From Actinomycetota bacterium (GTDB taxonomy: Bacteria; Actinomycetota; Thermoleophilia; Solirubrobacterales; Solirubrobacteraceae), in assembly GCA_005883255.1 (NCBI GenBank), contig VAXS01000203.1:1-15386 (forward strand): a stretch of DNA of 15,386 bases, read 5' to 3'. Position numbers and translations under genes: made by a program. Shown one piece after another: positions 7,484-13,996 of this stretch (the stretch's first letter is position 1; each line of letters opens with the position of its first letter). The notes below the pieces were generated by a model. That model had not been told where the DNA came from. It worked only from the letters and a program-made list of their open reading frames with translations, and ran no database searches.

Positions 7484-8455
7484 CTAGCCGACGGAGACCC
7501 ACACGGTCCCGACGCCGCCGAACCCCAGCCGGCGGGCCACCGCGCCGCCCAGGTCGAACTCGCGGTCGCCCACGAACGGCCCGCGGTCGCGCACCGTCGC
7601 GGTGACCGTGCGGTGGCCGTAGTGGATGCGCACGCGGGTGCCGCAGGGCAGCGTGCGGTGGGCCACGACCAGCGAGTCGTAGCCGAGGGTGCCGCCGCAG
7701 GCCAGCGCGCCGCCGTAGAGGTCGTAGCGCGAGACCATCGCCGGCCGGTAGCCGCTCAGGCTGCCGATGCGCCGCACGGTGCGGGCGTTGGCCGCGTCGC
7801 CCGGGAACGCCAGGCGGGCGTAGCCGGTGCCGGTCCGAGCCACGCGGTAGCGGACCAGGAAGCGCCCGCGGGCGTCGGTCCGAGCCGCCGCCAGCGACCG
7901 CCAGCGACCATGACGTTGGCTCTCCAGGCGCACCAGACGCCCGGCGCCTCCGGGCCTGAGGGTCCCGGCCACGACCGCGGTGTGACCGGCCAGCACGTCC
8001 AGGCGCCGCCGGTTCGCGGCCAGCCGCGCGGACACCGCCACGGCCTGCTGGCCGCTGCGCGCCACGTTGGCGCCCCCGTCGGCGGCGCTCGCGCGCGGGG
8101 CGATCCCGTCGCCCACCGCCACCCGCAGCACGCCGGAGCGGGTGAGCGGCGCCCGGAGCACGTAGTGGCCGGCCGCGTCGGCGCTGCCCGTCTGCACCAC
8201 GCGCCACCCGGCGCCCGCGGGCTGGTACTCCAGCGCCACGGCCCGCCCGGCGTTGACGGCGCCCACGTCGCCCCGCACCACGACAGTCTGGCCGTAGCGC
8301 AGCGACGAGTCGGCCACCCGGACGTCGGGGGCGTTCTGGGCCTGCGCGGCCGCCCCCAGCAGCGGGGCCGCCACGGTGGCCGAGATTCCGATTCCCAGCG
8401 TGCCCAGCAGCGCCATACGGGCGCGACGAGCACGCGACTTCCAGTGTCGCCTCAC
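7484..8455 (-). CDS. Secreted RlpA-like double-psi beta-barrel protein
   Basis: A 323-residue exported protein, probably acting on peptidoglycan. It has a Sec signal peptide with a basic N-terminus (RRHWKSRARRAR), a hydrophobic core and a likely cleavage near AQAQ (about 38-41). Two similar beta-rich repeats follow: about 50-116 (YGQTVVVRGDV...HYVLRAPLTRSGVLRVAVGD) and about 154-220 (AGHTAVVAGTL...RFLVRYRVARTGTGYARLAFPGD). The C-terminal domain (about 238-323) is an RlpA-type barrel: ALACGGTLGYDSLVVAHRTLPCGT, then VRDRGPFVGDREFDLGGAVA. His266 and Asp290 match the catalytic pair known for lytic-transglycosylase RlpA. The GTG at 8455 is preceded by a strong AAGGAGG with 12-nt spacing and by a c-di-AMP riboswitch. 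It is one of the few genes here with a real leader. Glycan cleavage is inferred from the family. Confidence 0.88.
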   Translation of the reverse strand: MRRHWKSRARRARMALLGTLGIGISATVAAPLLGAAAQAQNAPDVRVADSSLRYGQTVVVRGDVGAVNAGRAVALEYQPAGAGWRVVQTGSADAAGHYVLRAPLTRSGVLRVAVGDGIAPRASAADGGANVARSGQQAVAVSARLAANRRRLDVLAGHTAVVAGTLRPGGAGRLVRLESQRHGRWRSLAAARTDARGRFLVRYRVARTGTGYARLAFPGDAANARTVRRIGSLSGYRPAMVSRYDLYGGALACGGTLGYDSLVVAHRTLPCGTRVRIHYGHRTVTATVRDRGPFVGDREFDLGGAVARRLGFGGVGTVWVSVG

Positions 8456-8474
8456 GAGTGAGGCTCACCTCCTT
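8449..8474 (-). promoter_or_regulatory. RBS and start-codon region with two mutually exclusive hairpins
   Basis: On the minus strand AAGGAGG (8474-8468) is the ribosome-binding site. GAGG (8471-8468) can pair with CCTC (8463-8460) across a TGAG loop, hiding the RBS. Alternatively GCCTCA (8464-8459) pairs with TGAGGC (8454-8449) around a CTCG loop that contains the first base of the GTG start. The two stems share CCTC and cannot coexist. This is a possible expression platform for the riboswitch just upstream (inference). Confidence 0.45.
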
Positions 8475-8485
8475 GCGGTTCGGGG

Positions 8486-8657
8486 CGCCTACGGGGTTAG
8501 CTGTCGGGCTCGCGGTCGCCTCGCGGCGCGTGCGCTACCGCCGCGCGCCACGCCCACGGGCGCGGCCCGGCGGATTCGCCCCTGCCCGGCCGCGATGGTT
8601 CATGCGGCCGGAGTTGGTTCCCCCGCTCGCCGCCGCGGTGCGGCGACGACTCGGCAG
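8486..8657 (-). ncRNA. c-di-AMP riboswitch (ydaO-yuaA type)
   Basis: Read on the minus strand, this leader carries the hallmarks of the ydaO/c-di-AMP aptamer in the right order. A GC-rich P2 hairpin (TCGCCGC / GCGGCGA) is followed by GGGGGAACCAAC (8624-8613), then GGCGAATCCGCC (8580-8569), then a GGTAG-type internal element inside a GCGCG stem. The very characteristic 3' block GACAGCTAACCCCGTAGG (8505-8488) comes last. The closing P1 helix probably pairs GCC near 8655 with GGC near 8487. The aptamer ends about 11 nt before the AAGGAGG of the RlpA-like gene. Riboswitches of this class commonly sit before cell-wall hydrolase and resuscitation-type genes in actinobacteria and usually lower expression when c-di-AMP is high. 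Boundaries are approximate. Confidence 0.88.
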
Positions 8658-8665
8658 ATCGAACA

Positions 8666-8695
8666 ACAGTTCGGCACCGTGGCAGCTTGTGACAA
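8666..8695 (-). promoter_or_regulatory. Candidate promoter for the riboswitch and RlpA-like transcript
   Basis: On the minus strand TTGTCA (8695-8690) resembles a -35 box. AACTGT (8671-8666), 18 nt further on, could serve as a weak -10. Transcription would then start a few bases before the aptamer. The -35 overlaps the AGCTTGTGACAAGCT palindrome. Confidence 0.35.
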
Positions 8696-8702
8696 GCTTG
8701 TG
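8684..8702. repeat. Palindrome and direct repeat, candidate operator
   Basis: AGCTTGTGACAAGCT (8684-8698) is a perfect inverted repeat with a 3-nt centre. AGCTTGTG also occurs twice in the same orientation (8684-8691 and 8695-8702) with an 11-bp period, about one helical turn. It covers the putative -35 of the riboswitch promoter and lies just after the amidohydrolase stop. It could be an operator. A terminator role is less likely because no T-run follows. Confidence 0.45.
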
Positions 8703-8713
8703 TGTGTCCGCGC

Positions 8714-9838
8714 TCACACAGCCACGGACGGCGTCCCGGCCAGCAGGGCGGCGCTCACCGCCGGCCCCACCACCTGGCGCAGGCCCGCCGGCAGGCCCTC
8801 GCGCGCGGCCAGCGAGCGCTCGATCAGCCGCTCGCAGATGGCCAGCAGCGGGCGCTCGGCGTCGTCCTCGGGCACCGCGCAGGCCAGCTGGGCGAGCACC
8901 AGCGACTCGAACGGGTCCGACCCGCCCATCGTCCGGGAGATCGCGCCGGTGAGGTGCTGCACGACCCGGGCGGCGTTGGGCGCCCCCACGCCGCGCGGCG
9001 GCCCGGGCGCCGGCCCCAGGTCGAGCGGATCGCCCCCGGCCAGGAGATGGTCGAGGTGGGAGCCGGCGATCTGGGCGATGACCTCGGGCGCCAGGCCCGC
9101 GGCCAGCCCGCAGCGCAGCAGGGCCAGCCCGTTGAAGATCGCGTGCCCGTAGGGCATGTCGCTGGCGTAGAGGATGTGCCCGGGCGGCACCAGCGCGAAC
9201 AGCGCCTGCAGGTCGGCGACGTTCCACCAGGCCGTGTCGAAGAACAGGTTGGGGAGCTCGAGCGCCTCGCGCCAAATCCACGCCAGGTCGCTGATCCCCG
9301 CGTGGGCCAGGATCAGCCGGGCGCCGGGGTGGCGGCGCGCCAGGTCGGCGGTGTCCCGCCCCAGCGCCGGGATCCCGCGGCCGGCGTGGATCATGATCGG
9401 AGACCGGTGCTCGCCGGCCAGCTCCACGATCCCCTCCACGCCGTCGGAGTGCATCGAGAAGCGCTCGGCCCGGGGGTGCAGCTTGATGCCCACCGCGCCG
9501 GCCTCGAGGCAGCGCCGCGCCTCAGCGAGCGGGTCGTCGTGCGGGTTCAGCCGGCACAGCGCCCGCAGGCGGCCGCCCGAGGCGGCGGCGTCGGCGATCA
9601 CCCGGTCGTTGGCCTCGCGGTAGCCGTCGGGCTCCATCGAGCTGAACACCAGCGCCCGGCGGTGACCGGCCGCGTCCAGGCCGGCCAGGATGTCCTGCGC
9701 AGAGGCCCGAAAGCCGTCCGGGTCGTTGAAGCCGATGTGGGTGTGGGCGTCGAACCACTCCGTCCCCGCCGCCAGCACCGACGCCTGGCGCCGGTACAGC
9801 TCGACCATGCTCGACTCGAACTCCTCCACTCCCGGCAT
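8714..9838 (-). CDS. Amidohydrolase-2 family metal-dependent hydrolase
   Basis: A 374-residue TIM-barrel hydrolase of the COG2159-like amidohydrolase group, cytosolic. The metal ligands can be followed: DAHTHIG with His32 and His34, His121 in GIKLHP, His151 in IMIHAGRG, His179 in LILAHAG, and Asp227 in YASDMPYGH. Relatives include decarboxylases and hydrolases such as those acting on amino-carboxymuconate-type acids, so the reaction cannot be named. An Ala/Leu-rich helical tail of about 100 residues follows the barrel (about 275-374) and is longer than in minimal family members. The ATG at 9838 is chosen because TAGCCT lies 9 nt upstream. An in-frame ATG about 10 codons later (MVELYRRQ) is an alternative. 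It is divergent from the WS/DGAT gene across 60 bp and may read toward the riboswitch leader. Confidence 0.85.
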   Translation of the reverse strand: MPGVEEFESSMVELYRRQASVLAAGTEWFDAHTHIGFNDPDGFRASAQDILAGLDAAGHRRALVFSSMEPDGYREANDRVIADAAASGGRLRALCRLNPHDDPLAEARRCLEAGAVGIKLHPRAERFSMHSDGVEGIVELAGEHRSPIMIHAGRGIPALGRDTADLARRHPGARLILAHAGISDLAWIWREALELPNLFFDTAWWNVADLQALFALVPPGHILYASDMPYGHAIFNGLALLRCGLAAGLAPEVIAQIAGSHLDHLLAGGDPLDLGPAPGPPRGVGAPNAARVVQHLTGAISRTMGGSDPFESLVLAQLACAVPEDDAERPLLAICERLIERSLAAREGLPAGLRQVVGPAVSAALLAGTPSVAV

Positions 9839-9847
9839 CGCGCAGGC

Positions 9848-9853
9848 AGGCTA
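9848..9853 (-). promoter_or_regulatory. Candidate -10 box (TAGCCT) for the amidohydrolase
   Basis: TAGCCT on the minus strand is followed by 9 nt and the ATG at 9838. No Shine-Dalgarno sequence is seen between them. Confidence 0.4.
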
Positions 9854-9863
9854 TCCCCCTGCT

Positions 9864-9891
9864 TTGCACGCCGGTGCCGATGCGGGAGAAT
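9864..9891 (+). promoter_or_regulatory. Candidate promoter (TTGCAC - 16 nt - GAGAAT) for the WS/DGAT gene
   Basis: TTGCAC (9864-9869) and GAGAAT (9886-9891) are separated by 16 nt. The GTG at 9899 follows 7 nt after the -10 box, so the transcript would start at or near the start codon. This is one of the few promoters here with a recognisable -35. Confidence 0.45.
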
Positions 9892-9898
9892 CGCGGGC

Positions 9899-11383
9899 GT
9901 GAGCAATCCCGACCGCCTGACCGGCCTCGACTCCTCCTTCCTGCACCTGGAGCGCGCCGGCGCGCACATGCACGTGGGGTCGTGCCTGGTGTTCGACGGG
10001 AGCGCCCCGGCCTACGACGACCTGCTGGAGCAGATCGAGCGCCGGCTGCACCTGGTGCCCCGCTACCGGCAGCGGCTGGCCTTCGTCCCCTTCGAGCAGG
10101 GGCGGCCGGTGTGGGTGGACGACCCGCACTTCAACGTCAGCTACCACGTGCGCAACACCGCGCTCCCCCGCCCCGGCAGCGATGAGCAGCTGCGCAGGCT
10201 GTGCGGACGGCTGTTCTCCCAGCAGCTGGACCGCGACAAGCCGCTGTGGGAGATCTCCCTCGTCAACCGCCTGGCGGGCGACCGGTTCGCGCTGATCGCC
10301 AAGACGCACCACGCCCTGGTGGACGGCATCTCGGGCGTGGACATCACCACGGTGCTGTTCGACACCGGCGCCGACGCGCCCCCGACGGCCCAGCCCGAGC
10401 CCTGGGTCCCCCGGCCACTGCCCAGTGACGCCGAGCTGTTGGCGGACGCGTTGCTCGAGCGCGCCACGGTGCCGGGCGAGGTGTTCCGGGGCATCCGGGC
10501 GCTCATGCGCGGGCCCCGGCACATCGTGGGCCGGGCGCTGGACGACCTGACGGCCGTGGCCTCGCTGGCGCGTGCCGGCGGGGCCGCGCCCCCCACGCCG
10601 CTCAACGTCCGGATCGGGCCGCACCGGCGGTTCACCTGGGTGGACGCCGACCTGCGGCAGTTCAAGGCGATCAAGGATGCGCTGGGCGGGACCGTCAACG
10701 ACGTCGTGCTCAGCGCGGTGTCGCTGGCCCTCGGCCGCTTCCTGCGCCGGCGTGGCTACGACGTGGACGGGCTCGAGCTGCGGGCGATGGTGCCGGTGTC
10801 GGTGCGCGCCGAGGCCGAGCGCGGGGCGCTGGGCAACCGCGTGGCCACGATGTACGCGCCCCTGCCGGTCGGCGTCGAGGACCCGCTCGAGTGCTTCGAG
10901 ATCGTCCACGAGGCGATGGGCCGGCTGAAGGAGTCCGGTCAGGCCGTGGGCGCCCAGGTGCTGACCGAGCTCACCGGCTTCGCCCCGCCCACGATCATGT
11001 CGCAGGCCGCCCGGCTGGCTGCCCGCCAGCGCTTCTTCAACCTGGTGGTGACGAACGTTCCCGGCCCCCAGTTCCCGCTGTACCTGATGGGGCGGCGGCT
11101 GCGGGCGATGTACCCGCAGGTCCCGCTCACCGCCGGGCAGGCGCTGGGCATCGCGATCATGAGCTACGACGGTCAGCTGCATTTCGGGCTGCTGGGCGAC
11201 TTCGACGCGATGCCCGACGTCGAGGCGCTGGGGACGGACCTGCACGCCGCCATCGAGGAGCTGGGGCTGGCCGCGGGCGTGGCGCCGCCCCCGGGCGCCG
11301 ACGAGGACCGCCCGCCGCTGGGCTTCGAGATGCCGCGCACGCGCGTCGGCGGCCGGGCGGCCCGGCCGCGGGCCGCGCGGTAG
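9899..11383 (+). CDS. Wax ester synthase/diacylglycerol acyltransferase (WS/DGAT)
   Basis: A 494-residue acyltransferase that moves fatty acyl groups from acyl-CoA to diacylglycerol or fatty alcohols, making storage triacylglycerol or wax esters. The catalytic motif HHxxxDG is intact as THHALVDG (136-143). Other family marks are the opening RLTGLDSSFLHLE, the PLWE segment (115-118), GGTVNDVVLSAVSLALGRFLRRRG, and NVPGPQFPLYLMG. The length matches the family. The GTG start at 9899 (VSNPDRLTG) is supported by the GAGAAT box 7 nt upstream. The last about 40 residues are Pro/Arg-rich and probably disordered. It overlaps the next small membrane-protein gene at TAGTG, suggesting coupling. TAG storage is well known in actinobacteria; whether this paralogue makes TAG or wax is not decidable here. 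Confidence 0.93.
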   Translation: MSNPDRLTGLDSSFLHLERAGAHMHVGSCLVFDGSAPAYDDLLEQIERRLHLVPRYRQRLAFVPFEQGRPVWVDDPHFNVSYHVRNTALPRPGSDEQLRRLCGRLFSQQLDRDKPLWEISLVNRLAGDRFALIAKTHHALVDGISGVDITTVLFDTGADAPPTAQPEPWVPRPLPSDAELLADALLERATVPGEVFRGIRALMRGPRHIVGRALDDLTAVASLARAGGAAPPTPLNVRIGPHRRFTWVDADLRQFKAIKDALGGTVNDVVLSAVSLALGRFLRRRGYDVDGLELRAMVPVSVRAEAERGALGNRVATMYAPLPVGVEDPLECFEIVHEAMGRLKESGQAVGAQVLTELTGFAPPTIMSQAARLAARQRFFNLVVTNVPGPQFPLYLMGRRLRAMYPQVPLTAGQALGIAIMSYDGQLHFGLLGDFDAMPDVEALGTDLHAAIEELGLAAGVAPPPGADEDRPPLGFEMPRTRVGGRAARPRAAR

Positions 11384-11826
11384 TGCATCCGGGCCGGGCG
11401 GGCGCGATCGTCCTGGCGGTGCTGGTGGGGCTGAGCGCCGTCGTGGGGCTGGCGCTGCTGCTGGGCGCCCACGATTCCGGCCGCGTGCGCGCCGGCGCGG
11501 CCGCCGGACCTGGCGCGCCGGTCCCGGGTGGAGCGCCGCCCGGACTCTCCCCGGCCCTGCGTCGCAGCCTGGCCCGGGGCGACGTGGCGCTGGCCTACGG
11601 GACGGCGCGGGCGCCGGCCGCCCTGCGCGCGCTCGCTGACGACGTCCAGGGCGGGCCGCCCGACCCGGCGCTGGCCGCCGCCGGCCAGGCCGTGCTCCTG
11701 GTCCGCCAGCCCGGCACGGCGGGGATCGTGGCGCTGGCCTGGCGGCGCCGTCTGGCCGCGCGCTCGCCGGCCGACCCGGCCCTACGGGCGTTCGCGGAGT
11801 ACTGGCTGGGACGGGGCGATAATTAG
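11383..11826 (+). CDS. Small single-pass membrane protein, unknown function (faint DUF3105-like tail)
   Basis: A 147-residue protein whose GTG start overlaps the WS/DGAT stop (TAGTG), so it is likely made from the same message. Residues about 7-30 (AGAIVLAVLVGLSAVVGLALLLG) form one transmembrane segment or signal anchor. A Gly/Pro/Ala-rich linker follows. About 57-147 is a compact domain: GDVALAYGTARAPAALRALADDV, then AGQAVLLVRQPGTAGIVALAWRRRL, ending in LRAFAEYWLGRGDN. The order of elements faintly recalls the C-terminal half of DUF3105 proteins, but the His-containing motifs of that family are absent, so I do not assign it. The stop lies only 3 nt before the nadE GTG. No function is proposed. 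Confidence 0.7.
   Translation: MHPGRAGAIVLAVLVGLSAVVGLALLLGAHDSGRVRAGAAAGPGAPVPGGAPPGLSPALRRSLARGDVALAYGTARAPAALRALADDVQGGPPDPALAAAGQAVLLVRQPGTAGIVALAWRRRLAARSPADPALRAFAEYWLGRGDN
11818..11823 (+). promoter_or_regulatory. nadE: Candidate -10 box (GATAAT) for nadE
   Basis: GATAAT, close to the sigma-70 consensus, overlaps the last codons of the preceding gene and is followed by 6 nt and the GTG at 11830. This favours a leaderless nadE transcript and supports the GTG over the in-frame ATG at 11845. Confidence 0.5.
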
Positions 11827-11829
11827 GGG

Positions 11830-13566
11830 GTGCCCTCCGACGCGATGCTCCGGATCGCCCTGGCGCAGCTGAACGCCACCGTCGGCGACATCGCCGGCAA
11901 CGAGGCCAAGGCCCGCGAGGCGTTGGCCCGCGCCCGCGAGGCCGGCGCCCAGCTCGTGGTCTTCCCCGAGCTGTTCATCACCGGCTACCCGCCCGAGGAC
12001 CTGCTCCTCAAGGACCACTTCCTGCACGACGCCCGGGCGGCGGTGGACCGCCTGGCGGCCGAGTCCCGCGACCTGGTCGTGCTCATCGGCTTCCCCGAGC
12101 GCGACCTCGACGTCTACAACGCCGCCGGCCTGCTGGCGGGGGGCGAGCTGCGGGCCACCTACCGGAAGGTCTACCTCCCCAACTACGGCGTGTTCGACGA
12201 GGAGCGCTACTTCCAGGCGGGGACGCGCGGGGGCCTGGTCGAGCTGGGCGACGACGTCCGCCTGGGCCTGACCGTGTGCGAGGACGTGTGGGAGCCGGGC
12301 GCGCCGCTCTCCGACGAAGCGCTGGCCGGCGCGACCGTGGTGGTCAACCTGTCCGCTTCTCCCTACTACGCCGGCAAGGGCGCCGAGCGCGAGCGGATGC
12401 TCGTCCAGCGCGCCCGGGACTCGCTGGCCGCCGTCGTGTTCTGCAACCTGGTGGGCGGCCAGGACGAGCTGGTCTTCGACGGCCACTCGCTGGTCATCGA
12501 CCACGACGGCGACGTGGTCGCCCGCGCCCCCCAGTTCGCCGAGGAGCTGCTGATCGCCGAGGTGGACCCGGAGGCGCCGTTCGCGGCCCGCCTGCGCGAC
12601 GCCCGCCACCGTCCGGCCGCCCGGCGCGCGCAGCCCGACGTCGACACGCTGGCCCACGTGGAGCTGCCGGAGCGCCGGGGAGAGCCGCCGGCGCGCCGGG
12701 TGGCCCCGCTGCTGGGGCGCGAGGAGGAGGTCTACGCGGCTCTGGTCCTGGGACTGCGCGACTACGTGGAGAAGAACGGCTTCCAGCACGCGGTGCTGGG
12801 GATCTCCGGTGGCATCGACTCGGCGCTGGTGGCCTGCATCGCGGTGGACGCGCTGGGCCTGGAGCGGGTGAGCGTGGCGGTCATGCCCTCCCCGTACTCC
12901 TCGCCCGAGACCCAGGACGACGCCCGCCGGCTGGCCGAGAACCTCGGCGTGGAGCGCGTGGAGCTCGACATCGGGGCGGCGATGGAGGCCTACCAGCGGC
13001 TGCTGGACCCGGTCTTCGACGGCCGCGATCCCGACATCACCGAGGAGAACCTGCAGGCCCGCATCCGCGGCAACCTGCTGATGGCGCTCTCCAACAAGTT
13101 CGGCTGGCGGGTGCTGACCACCGGCAACAAGTCGGAGCTCTCCGTGGGCTACTCGACGCTCTACGGGGACACCGCGGGGGGCTTCGCGGTCATCAAGGAC
13201 TGCCCGAAGACGCTGGTGTACGCGCTGGCCCGGCATCGCAACCAGTCCGGCGAGGGCCCTGGTCCGATCCCCGAGTCGATCCTCTCCCGCGCGCCCAGCG
13301 CCGAGCTGCGACCGGACCAGCGCGACGAGGACTCGCTCCCCCCCTACGAGCGCCTGGACCCGATCCTGGAGGCCTACGTCGAGCTGGACGCCGACCGCGA
13401 CCAGCTGGTGGCCCACGGCCTCGACCCCGAGGAGGTCGAGCGGGCGATCGACCTGGTCGACCGCGCGGAGTACAAGCGCCGCCAGGCCCCACCGGGGATC
13501 AAGATCACCGCCCGCGCGTTCGGCCGCGACCGGCGCATGCCGATCACCAACCGCTACCGGGGCTGA
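11830..13566 (+). CDS. nadE: Glutamine-dependent NAD+ synthetase
   Basis: A 578-residue two-domain enzyme that makes NAD+ from deamido-NAD+ using ammonia released from glutamine. The N-terminal nitrilase-type amidase (about 7-255) has the Glu-Lys-Cys triad: Glu47 in FPELFITGYPPEDL, Lys113 in YRKVYLPNYGVFDE, and Cys150 in LTVCEDVW. The C-terminal synthetase (about 295-578) has the ATP-binding P-loop SGGIDS (326-331), the TGNKSE motif (431-436) and YSTLYGDTAGGFAVIKD. Length and order match the family. The GTG at 11830 is preferred because GATAAT lies 6 nt upstream; the ATG at 11845 (MLRIALAQLN) is the alternative. It follows the small membrane-protein gene by 3 nt and overlaps the convergent thioesterase by 13 nt. 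Confidence 0.97.
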   Translation: MPSDAMLRIALAQLNATVGDIAGNEAKAREALARAREAGAQLVVFPELFITGYPPEDLLLKDHFLHDARAAVDRLAAESRDLVVLIGFPERDLDVYNAAGLLAGGELRATYRKVYLPNYGVFDEERYFQAGTRGGLVELGDDVRLGLTVCEDVWEPGAPLSDEALAGATVVVNLSASPYYAGKGAERERMLVQRARDSLAAVVFCNLVGGQDELVFDGHSLVIDHDGDVVARAPQFAEELLIAEVDPEAPFAARLRDARHRPAARRAQPDVDTLAHVELPERRGEPPARRVAPLLGREEEVYAALVLGLRDYVEKNGFQHAVLGISGGIDSALVACIAVDALGLERVSVAVMPSPYSSPETQDDARRLAENLGVERVELDIGAAMEAYQRLLDPVFDGRDPDITEENLQARIRGNLLMALSNKFGWRVLTTGNKSELSVGYSTLYGDTAGGFAVIKDCPKTLVYALARHRNQSGEGPGPIPESILSRAPSAELRPDQRDEDSLPPYERLDPILEAYVELDADRDQLVAHGLDPEEVERAIDLVDRAEYKRRQAPPGIKITARAFGRDRRMPITNRYRG

Positions 13567-13961
13567 TCGGGGCGCGGCTCGCGCACGGCGATCGCCACGC
13601 GCGAGAGCGCGCACAGGCGCTCGTCGTCGTCGCTGAACTCCACGTCCCACACCCAGGTGGTGCGGCCCCGCTGGCGGGCGCGCGCCTCCGCGTGCACCGT
13701 GCCGCGGAGGATGGGGCGCAGGAAGCTGGTGTGGTTGGACATCCCCATGGCCACGCGTCCCTCGTCGCGCACCGCCAGGTAGGTGGCCAGCGAGGCCAGC
13801 GCCTCGGCCATCGCCGCGTAAACGCCGCCGTGGAGCAGTCCCGCGCCCTGCTTGTGGCGGTCCTCGACCGCGACGCGCCCCCGGACCTCCCCGTCCCCCA
13901 CGTCCACGACCTCGAGTCCGTACAGCCCGTCGAAGCCCTCCTCGAACCGGTGAGGCTCCAT
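13554..13961 (-). CDS. PaaI-type hotdog-fold thioesterase
   Basis: A 135-residue single hotdog domain that would hydrolyse an acyl- or aryl-CoA thioester in the cytosol. The typical loop and helix are seen as HKQGAGLLHGGVYAAMAEALAS (HGG at 44-46, with Glu53 as the likely catalytic acid). The second signature is GMSNHTSFLRPILRGTVHAEARARQRGRTTWVWDVEF. Length and motifs match the PaaI/YdiI-like group. The frame is open well upstream, but the ATG at 13961 is chosen because TAGGGT sits 8 nt before it and homology to the fold starts there. It is divergent from the sigma-4-like gene across 35 bp, and its end overlaps nadE by 13 nt. The acyl-CoA substrate is not known. Confidence 0.88.
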   Translation of the reverse strand: MEPHRFEEGFDGLYGLEVVDVGDGEVRGRVAVEDRHKQGAGLLHGGVYAAMAEALASLATYLAVRDEGRVAMGMSNHTSFLRPILRGTVHAEARARQRGRTTWVWDVEFSDDDERLCALSRVAIAVREPRPDQPR

Positions 13962-13969
13962 GAGCGAGC

Positions 13970-13975
13970 ACCCTA
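13970..13975 (-). promoter_or_regulatory. Candidate -10 box (TAGGGT) for the thioesterase
   Basis: TAGGGT on the minus strand is followed by 8 nt and the ATG at 13961. GGGTG is only a weak ribosome-binding-site match, so a leaderless start is plausible. Confidence 0.4.
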
Positions 13976-13981
13976 TTCCAC

Positions 13982-13987
13982 TACGCT
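13982..13987 (+). promoter_or_regulatory. Candidate -10 box (TACGCT) for the sigma-4/anti-sigma-like gene
   Basis: TACGCT is followed by 9 nt and the ATG at 13997. It lies 6 bp from the divergent TAGGGT box, so the two promoters would face apart within 35 bp. Confidence 0.4.
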
Positions 13988-13996
13988 TCCTCGGCC

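Noticed and set aside
6528..8468. Apparent 646-aa minus-strand protein extending dinB upstream into the RlpA region
   Set aside because: The upstream part is an off-frame translation of the RlpA-like gene; only the segment after about 7382 is polymerase.
8684..8698. The palindrome as an intrinsic terminator of the amidohydrolase gene
   Set aside because: A 6-bp stem with no T-run after it on either strand; an operator role fits the overlap with a -35 box better.
8702..9898. Plus-strand open frame continuous with the WS/DGAT gene
   Set aside because: Antisense to the amidohydrolase with its metal motifs; the WS/DGAT homology begins at 9899.
11782..13971. Minus-strand 729-codon open frame opposite nadE
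   Set aside because: Antisense to a clear NAD synthetase; composition typical of a GC shadow, no motif seen.
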